A DNA stretch of 11,338 bases, from assembly GCA_900546795.1 (NCBI GenBank), contig UREG01000051.1:1-11338 (forward strand), given 5' to 3'. Positions within the stretch are counted from its first letter, which is position 1. The number at the start of each line of letters is the position of its first letter. The DNA is from an uncultured Veillonellaceae bacterium. Its GTDB lineage: Bacteria; Bacillota; Negativicutes; Veillonellales; Megasphaeraceae. Below are positions 1-5,391 of the stretch, piece by piece. The position numbers were made by a program, and so were the translations under genes. Under the pieces are notes generated by a model. That model worked only from the letters and a program-made list of their open reading frames with translations, was not told where the DNA came from and ran no database searches.

Positions 1-19
1 GCCATCTGTATTCCCTCGC

Positions 20-880
20 TTATTTTTGCTCTATTAAAATATTATATTCCCCTACCCGAATGCGGGCTTCTTCAAACCGCCGCTTCACTTCATACCGATA
101 AGCGTTGCGCACGCGGTACGCGTCTGACCGGTGGCTGGGGATATAAATATCGTATCGCGTGGACGCGCCGTTCAGATCATAGATGCCGCCTACGTTGGCT
201 CCATCTGCATAAACGCCCGGCACCGTTTCCACGACAGTATTCAGCGCCTCCTGCAGGATCTGCATGACCTGTTCTGTATCGGCCTGTCCGTCCACAGAGA
301 CCTGCACATTGCTTACATACAGGCCTTTTGTCTGATTGCTTACCGTATCCACCAACCCGTTCGGAATCGTGTGGAGCACATTGTCCGTACTGCGCAGCTG
401 GGTAGTGCGCAGCGTGATGTTTTCCACTTTTCCTGTAAAGTTTTTGATCGTTACGATATCGCCGATCCCATACTGGTTTTCTAAAATGATGAACGCTCCG
501 GCTACAAAGTCTTTGACCAGATTCTGCGCGCCGACACCGACGGCTACGGCTACAATGCTGGCGCCTGCCAACAGAGACGTCGTGTCGATGCCGAAGTCGC
601 TCAAAATAATCATGGCCGCGACGAACCAGATCACCCCGCGGACAATATTTTTAAATAAAGTAGACAAGGTATGCACCCGCTGATGCTGTTCATCGTTCAG
701 ATAGGTTTCCTGGAAGGAAACGAACCGGTCGATGACCGAATCGAGCACCCGATTGCCTATGTATAAAATGCACAGTATGATCAGGCTCTTGGCGATTTTC
801 CAGGCGATCGCCTGCCAAAAGAGTTCATCTCCCAGCCATCGCAGCAGCATCTCTTCTATTCCAGTCAGTGTTATTCCCAT
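20..880 (-). CDS. MscS-family small-conductance mechanosensitive ion channel
   Basis: This is an inner-membrane channel that opens under membrane tension and releases small solutes during osmotic downshock. The protein has 286 residues, a typical length for small MscS proteins. Hydrophobic segments lie near residues 23-42, 78-96 and 101-132. The third has the Ala/Gly-rich pore-helix pattern (GASIVAVAVGVGAQ) followed by LVKDF and ENQYGIGDIV, a clear MscS signature. A soluble beta/alpha domain follows from about residue 135. The start ATG shares one base with the stop of the upstream gene (TAATG), and its ribosome-binding site lies inside that gene, so translation is probably coupled. It is the last gene of a selenium-related unit. 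A role in moving a selenium or sulfur compound is possible but not shown. The family call is firm; the substrate is unknown. Confidence 0.93.
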   Translation of the reverse strand: MGITLTGIEEMLLRWLGDELFWQAIAWKIAKSLIILCILYIGNRVLDSVIDRFVSFQETYLNDEQHQRVHTLSTLFKNIVRGVIWFVAAMIILSDFGIDTTSLLAGASIVAVAVGVGAQNLVKDFVAGAFIILENQYGIGDIVTIKNFTGKVENITLRTTQLRSTDNVLHTIPNGLVDTVSNQTKGLYVSNVQVSVDGQADTEQVMQILQEALNTVVETVPGVYADGANVGGIYDLNGASTRYDIYIPSHRSDAYRVRNAYRYEVKRRFEEARIRVGEYNILIEQK

Positions 881-1143
881 TATCGTGCCTCCTCTAATGT
901 TTCATATGGACCGTTAACGTCTTTGTATCCATATATACCGGTCCAGTTTATATGGGCATGCTGCATGATCGACTGCACCTGTTTCAGCCGTTCCCGTTTA
1001 AAGAGCAGACACAGGCCGCATGCGTGATGCAGGGCTTTCGGCGTCGCTATAATGAGCACCGCTTCCCCCGCCTCGTTTAATTCCCGTTCTGCCTTGGCGG
1101 CAAAATAATAGGACGTAAATAAAATAATACCGTCATATCCCAT
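880..1143 (-). CDS. DUF3343 protein, putative selenium/sulfur carrier
   Basis: A small soluble protein of 87 residues beginning MGYDGIILF. The family (DUF3343, putative Se/S carrier protein-like) is usually 70-90 residues long and often lies beside selenium genes. The N-terminal half looks like a beta-alpha-beta fold: GIILFTS strand, AAKAERELNEAG helix, EAVLIIATP strand. It is followed by HHACGLCLLF, whose Cys42 and Cys45 form a CxxC pair fit to carry a persulfide or perselenide. The ATG at 1143 was chosen because GGAG stands 10 bases upstream; a longer open frame reaching 1203 has no such site. The gene begins 13 bases after the yedF stop and overlaps the mscS start by one base. The biochemical role is inferred from family and neighbours only. 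Confidence 0.85.
   Translation of the reverse strand: MGYDGIILFTSYYFAAKAERELNEAGEAVLIIATPKALHHACGLCLLFKRERLKQVQSIMQHAHINWTGIYGYKDVNGPYETLEEAR
888..894 (-). promoter_or_regulatory. Ribosome-binding site of the mscS-like gene, inside the upstream gene
   Basis: On the minus strand GAGGAGG ends 7 bases before the ATG at 880 and lies within the last codons of the DUF3343 gene. With the TAATG stop-start overlap it fixes the channel start and implies translational coupling. Confidence 0.75.
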
Positions 1144-1156
1144 GGTGTGTTTGCTC

Positions 1157-1768
1157 CTATATCTGTACCGTGTGTACAGCAGACAGCGCCGAAACGATAT
1201 CATACATGTTCGTAATATCCCCGATGAGCAGGCAGTCCCGCTTCTGATAAAAATCCAGGCAGATGCCGCAGGAAGAAATGGGCACGCCTTTTTGTTCCAG
1301 CCAGGCGAGCTGCTCTTGTACCGGCGATCCTTCCGTCGTCAAATGAACCGCGCCATTAATACAATATATATGTCTTGGCAATACCGGTTGTTCCGATAGG
1401 GCAAACAAGAAGGTTTTCATCAGCATGGCGCCCAATTCTTCGCTTCCGGAACCGACGGTTTCTTTAGTCAGCAGCACCACATAGTCCTCTCCGGATGGAA
1501 GTTTGGGCATAGCCGCAGCGGCTTTTGCCGGCGGTTCCGCAGGTTCTCCCTTATAGGCCTGTATCCGCCATTCGCCGGGAGAGCGTTCTTCGCATTCATA
1601 GTTCCAGCCCATAGATTGGATCAGTTTCCGCACGTTTTCCCGGCACACGTCGTCGTTTACGTCTATATATACGGGAGAGTTTCCTTTGAGCAGTTCTTTT
1701 CTTGTTTCTATGACGGGTTTGGGACAGCGTTCGCCGCGCATATCCAGTATGACCGCGTTACTTGACAT
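1157..1768 (-). CDS. yedF: YedF-type sulfurtransferase-like selenium metabolism protein
   Basis: A two-domain protein of 203 residues. Residues about 4-75 form a TusA/SirA-like domain with the signature RGERCPKPV; Cys15 is the expected thiol-carrying residue and is followed by the DDVCRENVRK helix. A proline/alanine-rich linker spans about 76-90. Residues about 95-203 form a DsrE/DsrF-like domain containing SSCGICLDFY (Cys167 and Cys170) and DITNMYDIV. This layout matches the family named selenium metabolism protein YedF, found mainly in selenium-using bacteria. The exact reaction is not established; delivery of selenium or persulfide sulfur to SelD is a plausible inference. The gene overlaps the end of selD by 11 bases. 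An in-frame ATG at 1774 would add two residues but lies too near the ribosome-binding site. Confidence 0.88.
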   Translation of the reverse strand: MSSNAVILDMRGERCPKPVIETRKELLKGNSPVYIDVNDDVCRENVRKLIQSMGWNYECEERSPGEWRIQAYKGEPAEPPAKAAAAMPKLPSGEDYVVLLTKETVGSGSEELGAMLMKTFLFALSEQPVLPRHIYCINGAVHLTTEGSPVQEQLAWLEQKGVPISSCGICLDFYQKRDCLLIGDITNMYDIVSALSAVHTVQI

Positions 1769-2777
1769 ATACATACACTCCTTTTTCTTTTACCGCCCGG
1801 CCGATCTCCCAAGCGGATCCCGGCAAAGCAGCCAGCAGGGAGTCGGCGTCTTTTCTCGGCAGGGCAAACAACAGGCCGCCGGAAGTCTGCGGATCAAAGC
1901 AGATATCCCGGTATACTTCCGGCACGGTTTCTGCAAACGCAATGCCTTCCAGCGCTTTTTTATTTCCATAAGCCGCTGCAGGGATGAATCCCATCTCTCC
2001 CGCTTCTTTAACTTGGGAATACAGCGGAATCGCCGCGTGGTCGATCTCCAAGGTCACTCGGCTCCCTTTTGCCATTTCTGCCCCATGTCCCATCAGCGAA
2101 TAACCCGTGATATCGGTGCAGGCGTGAACCACCAGTTTCTGCGCCGTTTCGCACGCCTTTTTATTAAGAACCGTCATGCCCTGCACCACCACTTCCATGG
2201 CTTCTAAAAACAGGCCGCCCCGTCCTGCCAGGGTCAGGATTCCCGTTCCAATCGGCTTGGTGAGCACCAGAATATCGCCGGGATGTGCCCCGCTGTTTTT
2301 CCAAATGGTTTTGGGATTGCAAAATCCGGTTACGGCCATGCCGTATTTAGGCATTTCGTCTTCAATGCTGTGGCCGCCGATGAGCTGAACGCCAGCTTCC
2401 CGCGCAATATCCGCTCCGCCGCGGAGCACTTCTGCCAGCGTTCCGTTTTTCACCAGCGGCACAGGAAAGGCCACTAAATTCAGCGCCGTTGCCGGCCGGC
2501 CGCCCATGGCATAAATATCGCTCAGTGCGTTTGCCGCCGCAATACGGCCGAACTCATAGGGATCGGCAATCAACGGCGTAAAAAAATCAACTGTCTGAAT
2601 CATTGCCAGATCGTCTCCAATCTGATAAACTCCCGCATCGTCGCCATGTTCAATGCCGACTAATACCGCTCCGCCGGAAACGGCGCCTGCCTGAGCAGCA
2701 ATTTCCCGTACGATATGAGGCCCCAGCTTGCAGCTGCAGCCGCCCCGCTCTGCATAGGCTTCGAGACTTCGTTCCAT
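1758..2777 (-). CDS. selD: Selenide, water dikinase (selenophosphate synthetase)
   Basis: SelD uses ATP and selenide to make selenophosphate, the selenium donor for selenocysteine, 2-selenouridine in tRNA, and the selenium cofactor of some molybdenum hydroxylases. The protein has 339 residues, close to the usual 340-350. The N-terminal segment GGCSCKLGP holds Cys14, Cys16 and Lys17, matching Cys17, Cys19 and Lys20 of E. coli SelD; this is a Cys form, with no in-frame TGA for selenocysteine. Metal/ATP-binding acidic residues follow: GDDAG near 45-49, Asp64 in TVDFFTP, Asp87 in LSDIYAMGG. GGHSIED is near 134-140 and DPQTSGGLL near 295-303. The start ATG has AAAGGAGG six bases upstream. It is the first gene of a selD-yedF-DUF3343-mscS unit. 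Which downstream use of selenophosphate this organism has cannot be seen here. Confidence 0.97.
   Translation of the reverse strand: MERSLEAYAERGGCSCKLGPHIVREIAAQAGAVSGGAVLVGIEHGDDAGVYQIGDDLAMIQTVDFFTPLIADPYEFGRIAAANALSDIYAMGGRPATALNLVAFPVPLVKNGTLAEVLRGGADIAREAGVQLIGGHSIEDEMPKYGMAVTGFCNPKTIWKNSGAHPGDILVLTKPIGTGILTLAGRGGLFLEAMEVVVQGMTVLNKKACETAQKLVVHACTDITGYSLMGHGAEMAKGSRVTLEIDHAAIPLYSQVKEAGEMGFIPAAAYGNKKALEGIAFAETVPEVYRDICFDPQTSGGLLFALPRKDADSLLAALPGSAWEIGRAVKEKGVYVYVK
1778..1783 (-). promoter_or_regulatory. Ribosome-binding site that decides the yedF start
   Basis: AAGGAG on the minus strand lies within the 3' end of selD. It stands 9 bases before the ATG at 1768 but only 3 bases before the ATG at 1774, which favours the inner start. 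Confidence 0.65.
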
Positions 2778-2812
2778 CTTTCCCCTCCTTTCCTGCTATT
2801 GGATATCAATTT

Positions 2813-2841
2813 ATTATACCATACAGTACCGCTCCTTGAAT
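2813..2841 (-). promoter_or_regulatory. Probable promoter of the selD unit
   Basis: On the minus strand a perfect TATAAT lies at 2818-2813, about 35 bases before the selD ATG. The -35 region is weak: ATTCAA with 17-base spacing, or TTCAAG with 16. The unit may need an activator or be expressed modestly. Confidence 0.5.
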
Positions 2842-2865
2842 CATATTGATGTTTTGCACACTACC

Positions 2866-2894
2866 TTGCATTACAACGTACCTTGTGGTATATT
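2866..2894 (+). promoter_or_regulatory. Promoter of the padR unit
   Basis: TTGCAT (2866-2871), a 17-base spacer and TATATT (2889-2894) give a good sigma-A promoter, with an expected start near 2901. The spacer contains a 14-base near-palindrome, ACAACGTACCTTGT (2873-2886), with one mismatched pair. TACCTTG occurs twice, at 2862 and 2879. Confidence 0.65.
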
Positions 2895-2899
2895 ATTCT

Positions 2900-2920
2900 T
2901 AGAGATCAGACCGATCTCTA
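2900..2920 (+). promoter_or_regulatory. Inverted repeat, candidate operator for the PadR repressor
   Basis: TAGAGATC (2900-2907), five bases, then GATCTCTA (2913-2920): perfect 8-base arms placed right at the expected transcription start of padR. A repressor bound here would block its own operon. Binding by this PadR is inference. The element could also act as an RNA hairpin just upstream of the AAGGAG site at 2931-2936. Confidence 0.5.
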
Positions 2921-2943
2921 TCGTTACAGAAAGGAGCCATCAC

Positions 2944-3273
2944 ATGCATGCACAGTTTAAAAAAGGCGTGCTGGAAATTCTGGTTCTCTCCATTTTGAAC
3001 CGCCGCGATTGTTATGGCTATGAACTGGTAGCTGCCATAGCAGAGCATATGGATATTTCCGAAGGCACGATTTATCCGCTGCTCCGCCGGTTTAAAAAAG
3101 ATGAATGGGTCACCACCTATCTGGTAGAATCTCCCAGCGGGCCCAGCAGAAAGTATTATACCATCACCGATACAGGCGCGGCTGTTTATAAAGAACTATA
3201 TCAGGAATGGAAAAAATTTGAAGAAGCCGTTGCCGCCATACTGGACGAGAAAGGAGAATCCAGCCATGAATAA
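2944..3273 (+). CDS. PadR-family transcriptional regulator
   Basis: A small winged-helix DNA-binding protein of 109 residues, the usual length for the short PadR class that lacks a long C-terminal dimerisation domain. Recognisable family blocks, in order: KKGVLEILVLSIL, the YGYEL stretch, EGTIYPLLRRFKK (recognition helix) and SGPSRKYYTITDTG (the wing). Such regulators typically repress their own operon and sense envelope stress or small molecules. The ATG at 2944 follows AAGGAG by 7 bases; an ATG at 2836 in the same frame lies upstream of the promoter and is rejected. The 3' end overlaps the next gene by 8 bases. PadR followed by a DUF1700 gene is a common pairing in Firmicutes and supports a small regulatory unit. 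The ligand is unknown. Confidence 0.93.
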   Translation: MHAQFKKGVLEILVLSILNRRDCYGYELVAAIAEHMDISEGTIYPLLRRFKKDEWVTTYLVESPSGPSRKYYTITDTGAAVYKELYQEWKKFEEAVAAILDEKGESSHE

Positions 3274-3895
3274 AACTGAATTTATGGATCTGCTTCGCTA
3301 TTATTTCCGCGATACGGATCCAAGCATACTCCAGGAAATTTTAACAGATTATGAAGAACATTTTGCCGCTGCGGCAGCCCAAGGCAAATCGGAAGAAGCT
3401 ACGGCCCGCGAACTCGGCTCTCCCAAAGATATTTATGACGCCTATCTGCAGGAAGGGCTGGTGGAAAAAATTTCCGCCCGTTCCCGGTATGAGCATCATA
3501 AAGAACAGCTGCGCAAAGGCGCGGATCAGCTGTATACCTCGGTGCAGCAGACTTGGGACGCGGATATCCGCCCCAATCTTCCCAGCGCCGCCAAAAAAGC
3601 GGGCACCACGATCCTCTATGCCGTATCGCTGCTCAGCCAGATCGCAGCCGTTTTATCAATTCTTGCCATGCTGGCGGTCATCTTGGTTTTCGGAGGCTTT
3701 ACGGGCCTGCCGCTGCAGCCGATTGCCGTACTGCCGCCGCTGCCGCTGCTGCATCCGCTGACGCTCGTCTGCGCCGGTATCTTTGGACTCACTTCCGCCG
3801 CCACCTTTTATTTTCTCGGTAAAGAATGCCGCCGTATCCTTTCGCTGACTACGGAAGGCGCTCTGCCGCAGACAGAAAAGGAGGACGTACAATGA
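3266..3895 (+). CDS. DUF1700/HAAS-domain membrane protein
   Basis: A protein of 209 residues. Residues 1-65 form the helical HAAS-type domain typical of DUF1700 proteins: MNKTEFMDLLRYYF, a DYEEHF segment, then ARELGSPKDIYDAYLQE. An amphipathic, charged segment follows (about 66-108). Two hydrophobic stretches lie at about 115-145 and 163-186, separated by a proline-rich loop (PLQPIAVLPPLPLLHP), which predicts an inner-membrane protein with a cytoplasmic N-terminal domain. Genes of this family usually follow padR and are thought to act with it, perhaps in envelope sensing; the mechanism is not established. AAGGAG stands 9 bases before the ATG at 3266. The gene overlaps padR by 8 bases and the next gene by ATGA, so the three are very likely translated together. 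Confidence 0.85.
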   Translation: MNKTEFMDLLRYYFRDTDPSILQEILTDYEEHFAAAAAQGKSEEATARELGSPKDIYDAYLQEGLVEKISARSRYEHHKEQLRKGADQLYTSVQQTWDADIRPNLPSAAKKAGTTILYAVSLLSQIAAVLSILAMLAVILVFGGFTGLPLQPIAVLPPLPLLHPLTLVCAGIFGLTSAATFYFLGKECRRILSLTTEGALPQTEKEDVQ

Positions 3896-4143
3896 AAAAA
3901 GTTATGATCAGCTTCTTTATTTCCCTTGCGGCGCTGGCTGCGTTGGTCACGTCTTTCTTTGTACACGATTTCCCTGTTTATTATCACTGGGCAAGCGAAT
4001 ACGAACAGTATGAAGATCGTCTGGACTGGGAAAAGAAGCAGCAAAAACAGCTGCGCAAGCAAAACCATGCTCAGCCGTATGAGGCACAGCAAAACGGCCA
4101 GTATCATGAAAAAGACCGGGACGGTCACGATAAAAAGCGGTAA
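3892..4143 (+). CDS. Small membrane-anchored protein, not recognised
   Basis: An 83-residue protein. Residues 1-24 are a basic start (MKK) followed by a hydrophobic helix (VMISFFISLAALAALVTSFF), reading as a signal anchor or uncleaved signal peptide. The rest is strongly polar: a Tyr/Glu-rich stretch, then many Gln, Lys, His and Asp residues ending in KKR. No Cys and no lipobox are present. I do not recognise a family. Its start overlaps the DUF1700 stop as ATGA and is preceded by AAAGGAGG, so it is a real third member of the padR unit. It occupies the position where a DUF4097-type surface protein often lies in similar operons. It might be a small partner of the DUF1700 protein; this is inference. 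Confidence 0.75.
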   Translation: MKKVMISFFISLAALAALVTSFFVHDFPVYYHWASEYEQYEDRLDWEKKQQKQLRKQNHAQPYEAQQNGQYHEKDRDGHDKKR

Positions 4144-4174
4144 TTTCCCCATGGCGTGATCGCCTCACCGGTTC

Positions 4175-4225
4175 CTCTCTTTGCCGGACATCGTTTCTTG
4201 CGATGACGGCAAAGAGAGTTTTTTT
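4175..4225 (+). terminator. Rho-independent terminator of the padR unit
   Basis: A perfect 12-base-pair stem, CTCTCTTTGCCG (4175-4186) with CGGCAAAGAGAG (4207-4218), is followed by seven T (4219-4225). The 20-base loop holds a second small stem, CATCG with CGATG. This is a very strong terminator about 30 bases after the last stop. Its flanks resemble a dispersed repeat (see findings). Confidence 0.9.
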
Positions 4226-4504
4226 ACCGTTCCTACCCAATGTCCCGCCCTTTGCTTGTAAAGCTCTTATCCGTTCAACCGACTCTTGTGACCGCTAATC
4301 CTCACTTCTTTTTCTAAAATAGCACGCAAACTTTTTTCGTCCCTGATGCAAATTCCCTGCCGTTCCCATCCTCATGTGCTTGCAAACCGCAGCAGATCAG
4401 ACGTTCACAGTGCGTGCGGCACGGCGTCGCCAGTCCTCTTAAAGGCGATCATATAGCACATAATTCATTTCCTAGATGAGAGGTGGTGATTCTCAAAATA
4501 TTTC
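4226..4504. other. Intergenic stretch with no recognised gene
   Basis: About 280 bases between the padR-unit terminator and the rubrerythrin promoter. I see no convincing coding frame, tRNA or riboswitch on either strand. Only a weak hairpin is visible (TGAGA 4477-4481 with TCTCA 4491-4495). The stretch may contain a decayed gene or an unrecognised small RNA, but nothing supports either. Confidence 0.5.
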
Positions 4505-4533
4505 TTGCATTTATTTCCGCTTTAGTATATAAT
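4505..4533 (+). promoter_or_regulatory. Strong promoter of the rubrerythrin gene
   Basis: TTGCAT (4505-4510), exactly 17 bases, then a perfect TATAAT (4528-4533). The -35 box is the same as the padR one. The gene is isolated between two terminators, so this promoter should be its only one. Confidence 0.85.
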
Positions 4534-4540
4534 AAGCATG

Positions 4541-4556
4541 TAATCAATATTAATTA
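4541..4556 (+). promoter_or_regulatory. AT-rich near-palindrome, candidate operator of rubrerythrin
   Basis: TAATCAATATTAATTA is symmetrical apart from one pair and lies at the expected transcription start. PerR and Fur-type boxes are AT-rich palindromes of similar size and often control rubrerythrin, so it may be a peroxide- or iron-responsive site. The match to a PerR box is only general. Confidence 0.35.
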
Positions 4557-4572
4557 TCCGTTACTAAACGGA
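4557..4572 (+). promoter_or_regulatory. Small 5' leader hairpin of the rubrerythrin mRNA
   Basis: TCCGTT, a loop ACTA and AACGGA form a 6-base-pair hairpin just before the ribosome-binding site AAAGGAGAG. Such a leader stem often stabilises highly expressed mRNAs; that role here is inference. Confidence 0.35.
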
Positions 4573-4592
4573 ATAACAAAGGAGAGATATAC

Positions 4593-5132
4593 ATGGAATT
4601 AAAAGGTACTCAGACAGAAAAGAATTTACAGACTGCATTTGCCGGTGAATCCCAGGCAAGCCGTAAGTACAGCTACTATGCAAGCAAAGCGAAAAAAGAA
4701 GGCATGAACAAAATCGCAGCCATCTTCGAAGAAACTTCGATGAACGAAACGGCTCATGCTAAAATCTGGTTCAAACTGCTCCATGGCGGCGAAATCGCTA
4801 CGACAGCTGAAAACTTGAAAGACGCTGCTGCCGGTGAAAACTACGAACACACTACGATGTACAAAGAATTCGCTGAAACAGCAAAAGCAGAAGGCTTTGC
4901 AAAAATCGCTTACCTCTTCGAACAGGTTGGCAAAATCGAAGCTGAACATGAAGCGCGTTACCTCGCACTTCTCGATCAGGTAGAAAACGGCACGGTATTC
5001 AGCCGTTCCGAAAGCCAGGCATGGATCTGTGGCAACTGCGGATATATCCATGTAGGCGCAAAAGCTCCGGAAGTATGTCCGGTTTGCGACCATCCGAAAG
5101 CATACTTCTCCGTACGCTGCACGGCTCTCTAA
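4593..5132 (+). CDS. rbr: Rubrerythrin
   Basis: A cytoplasmic diiron protein that reduces hydrogen peroxide to water with electrons from rubredoxin, a main oxidative-stress defence of anaerobes. The 179-residue protein has a four-helix ferritin-like domain (about 1-135) with ligand residues in the expected motifs: Glu19 (AGES), Glu52 and His55 (NETAHA), Glu82 and Glu85 (GENYE), Glu116 and His119 (IEAEH). A C-terminal rubredoxin-like domain carries two Cys pairs, Cys146/Cys149 (CGNC) and Cys162/Cys165 (CPVC), for one FeS4 iron. An extra Cys176 lies near the end. Alanine codons are mostly GCA and GCT, whereas neighbouring genes favour GCC and GCG, which suggests high expression. The gene is monocistronic, with a near-consensus promoter and its own terminator. 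Confidence 0.97.
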   Translation: MELKGTQTEKNLQTAFAGESQASRKYSYYASKAKKEGMNKIAAIFEETSMNETAHAKIWFKLLHGGEIATTAENLKDAAAGENYEHTTMYKEFAETAKAEGFAKIAYLFEQVGKIEAEHEARYLALLDQVENGTVFSRSESQAWICGNCGYIHVGAKAPEVCPVCDHPKAYFSVRCTAL

Positions 5133-5145
5133 TTTTATATCGAAC

Positions 5146-5180
5146 GGCCGGAACATTTAGGTGTTCCGGTCTATTTTTTT
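5146..5180 (+). terminator. Rho-independent terminator of rubrerythrin
   Basis: CCGGAACA (5148-5155), loop TTTAGG, TGTTCCGG (5162-5169), extended by one G-T and one G-C pair, then CTA and seven T (5174-5180). It lies 13 bases after the stop codon. Confidence 0.88.
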
Positions 5181-5348
5181 GTCTGCCTCTCTGCGGGCAT
5201 CCGCCCTGTTCTCAAAATCCGGCGCTTTTTTCTCTCTTTATCTTCTCTTTTATTCTCTCTTCTCATTACTCTTCTCTATCGATTCAATTTATATCTTGTA
5301 TATCAGAAATATAAAAAAATTTTCCTCTCCCCGCTTAAAATGGTGTAT

Positions 5349-5374
5349 GATATACATATTCTTAATCGTATATC
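5349..5374 (+). promoter_or_regulatory. Inverted repeat before the AEC transporter gene
   Basis: GATATAC (5349-5355) and GTATATC (5368-5374) are perfect 7-base arms separated by 12 bases. They overlap a possible -10 box TATGAT (5346-5351), whose -35 region is poor. The position suits an operator, but the regulator is unknown. Confidence 0.35.
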
Positions 5375-5391
5375 GGGAAAGGCTGAGCACT

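Noticed and set aside
1758..2777. Selenocysteine form of SelD with an in-frame TGA and a SECIS element.
   Set aside because: The active-site position reads as Cys (GGCSCK), and the frame has no internal TGA.
2778..2943. Riboswitch or other structured leader between selD and padR.
   Set aside because: The selD leader is only about 30 bases long and the padR leader about 40, too short for known riboswitches. Only the inverted repeats already listed are present.
3947..4240. Minus-strand open frame of 97 codons across the small protein gene and the terminator, containing VIARND.
   Set aside because: It runs through a strong terminator stem and lies opposite a well-supported gene. Its sequence is of the kind produced by translating short repeats, and it has no ribosome-binding site of note.
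4487..4600. Possible tiny hydrophobic peptide beginning GTG ATT CTC after GAGAGGTG, reminiscent of type I toxin peptides.
   Set aside because: The purine-rich stretch abuts the GTG with no spacing, and the frame runs through the rubrerythrin promoter and start codon. No antisense RNA promoter is seen.
4626..5156. Long minus-strand open frame of 176 codons opposite rubrerythrin.
   Set aside because: It is the antisense shadow of a certain gene with strong codon bias. The predicted protein has no family features and starts inside the rubrerythrin terminator.
5161..5391. N-terminal extension of the AEC transporter by 77 codons.
   Set aside because: The extension would begin inside the rubrerythrin terminator and include the pyrimidine tract and the promoter region. 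Family similarity starts at 5392, next to a usable ribosome-binding site.
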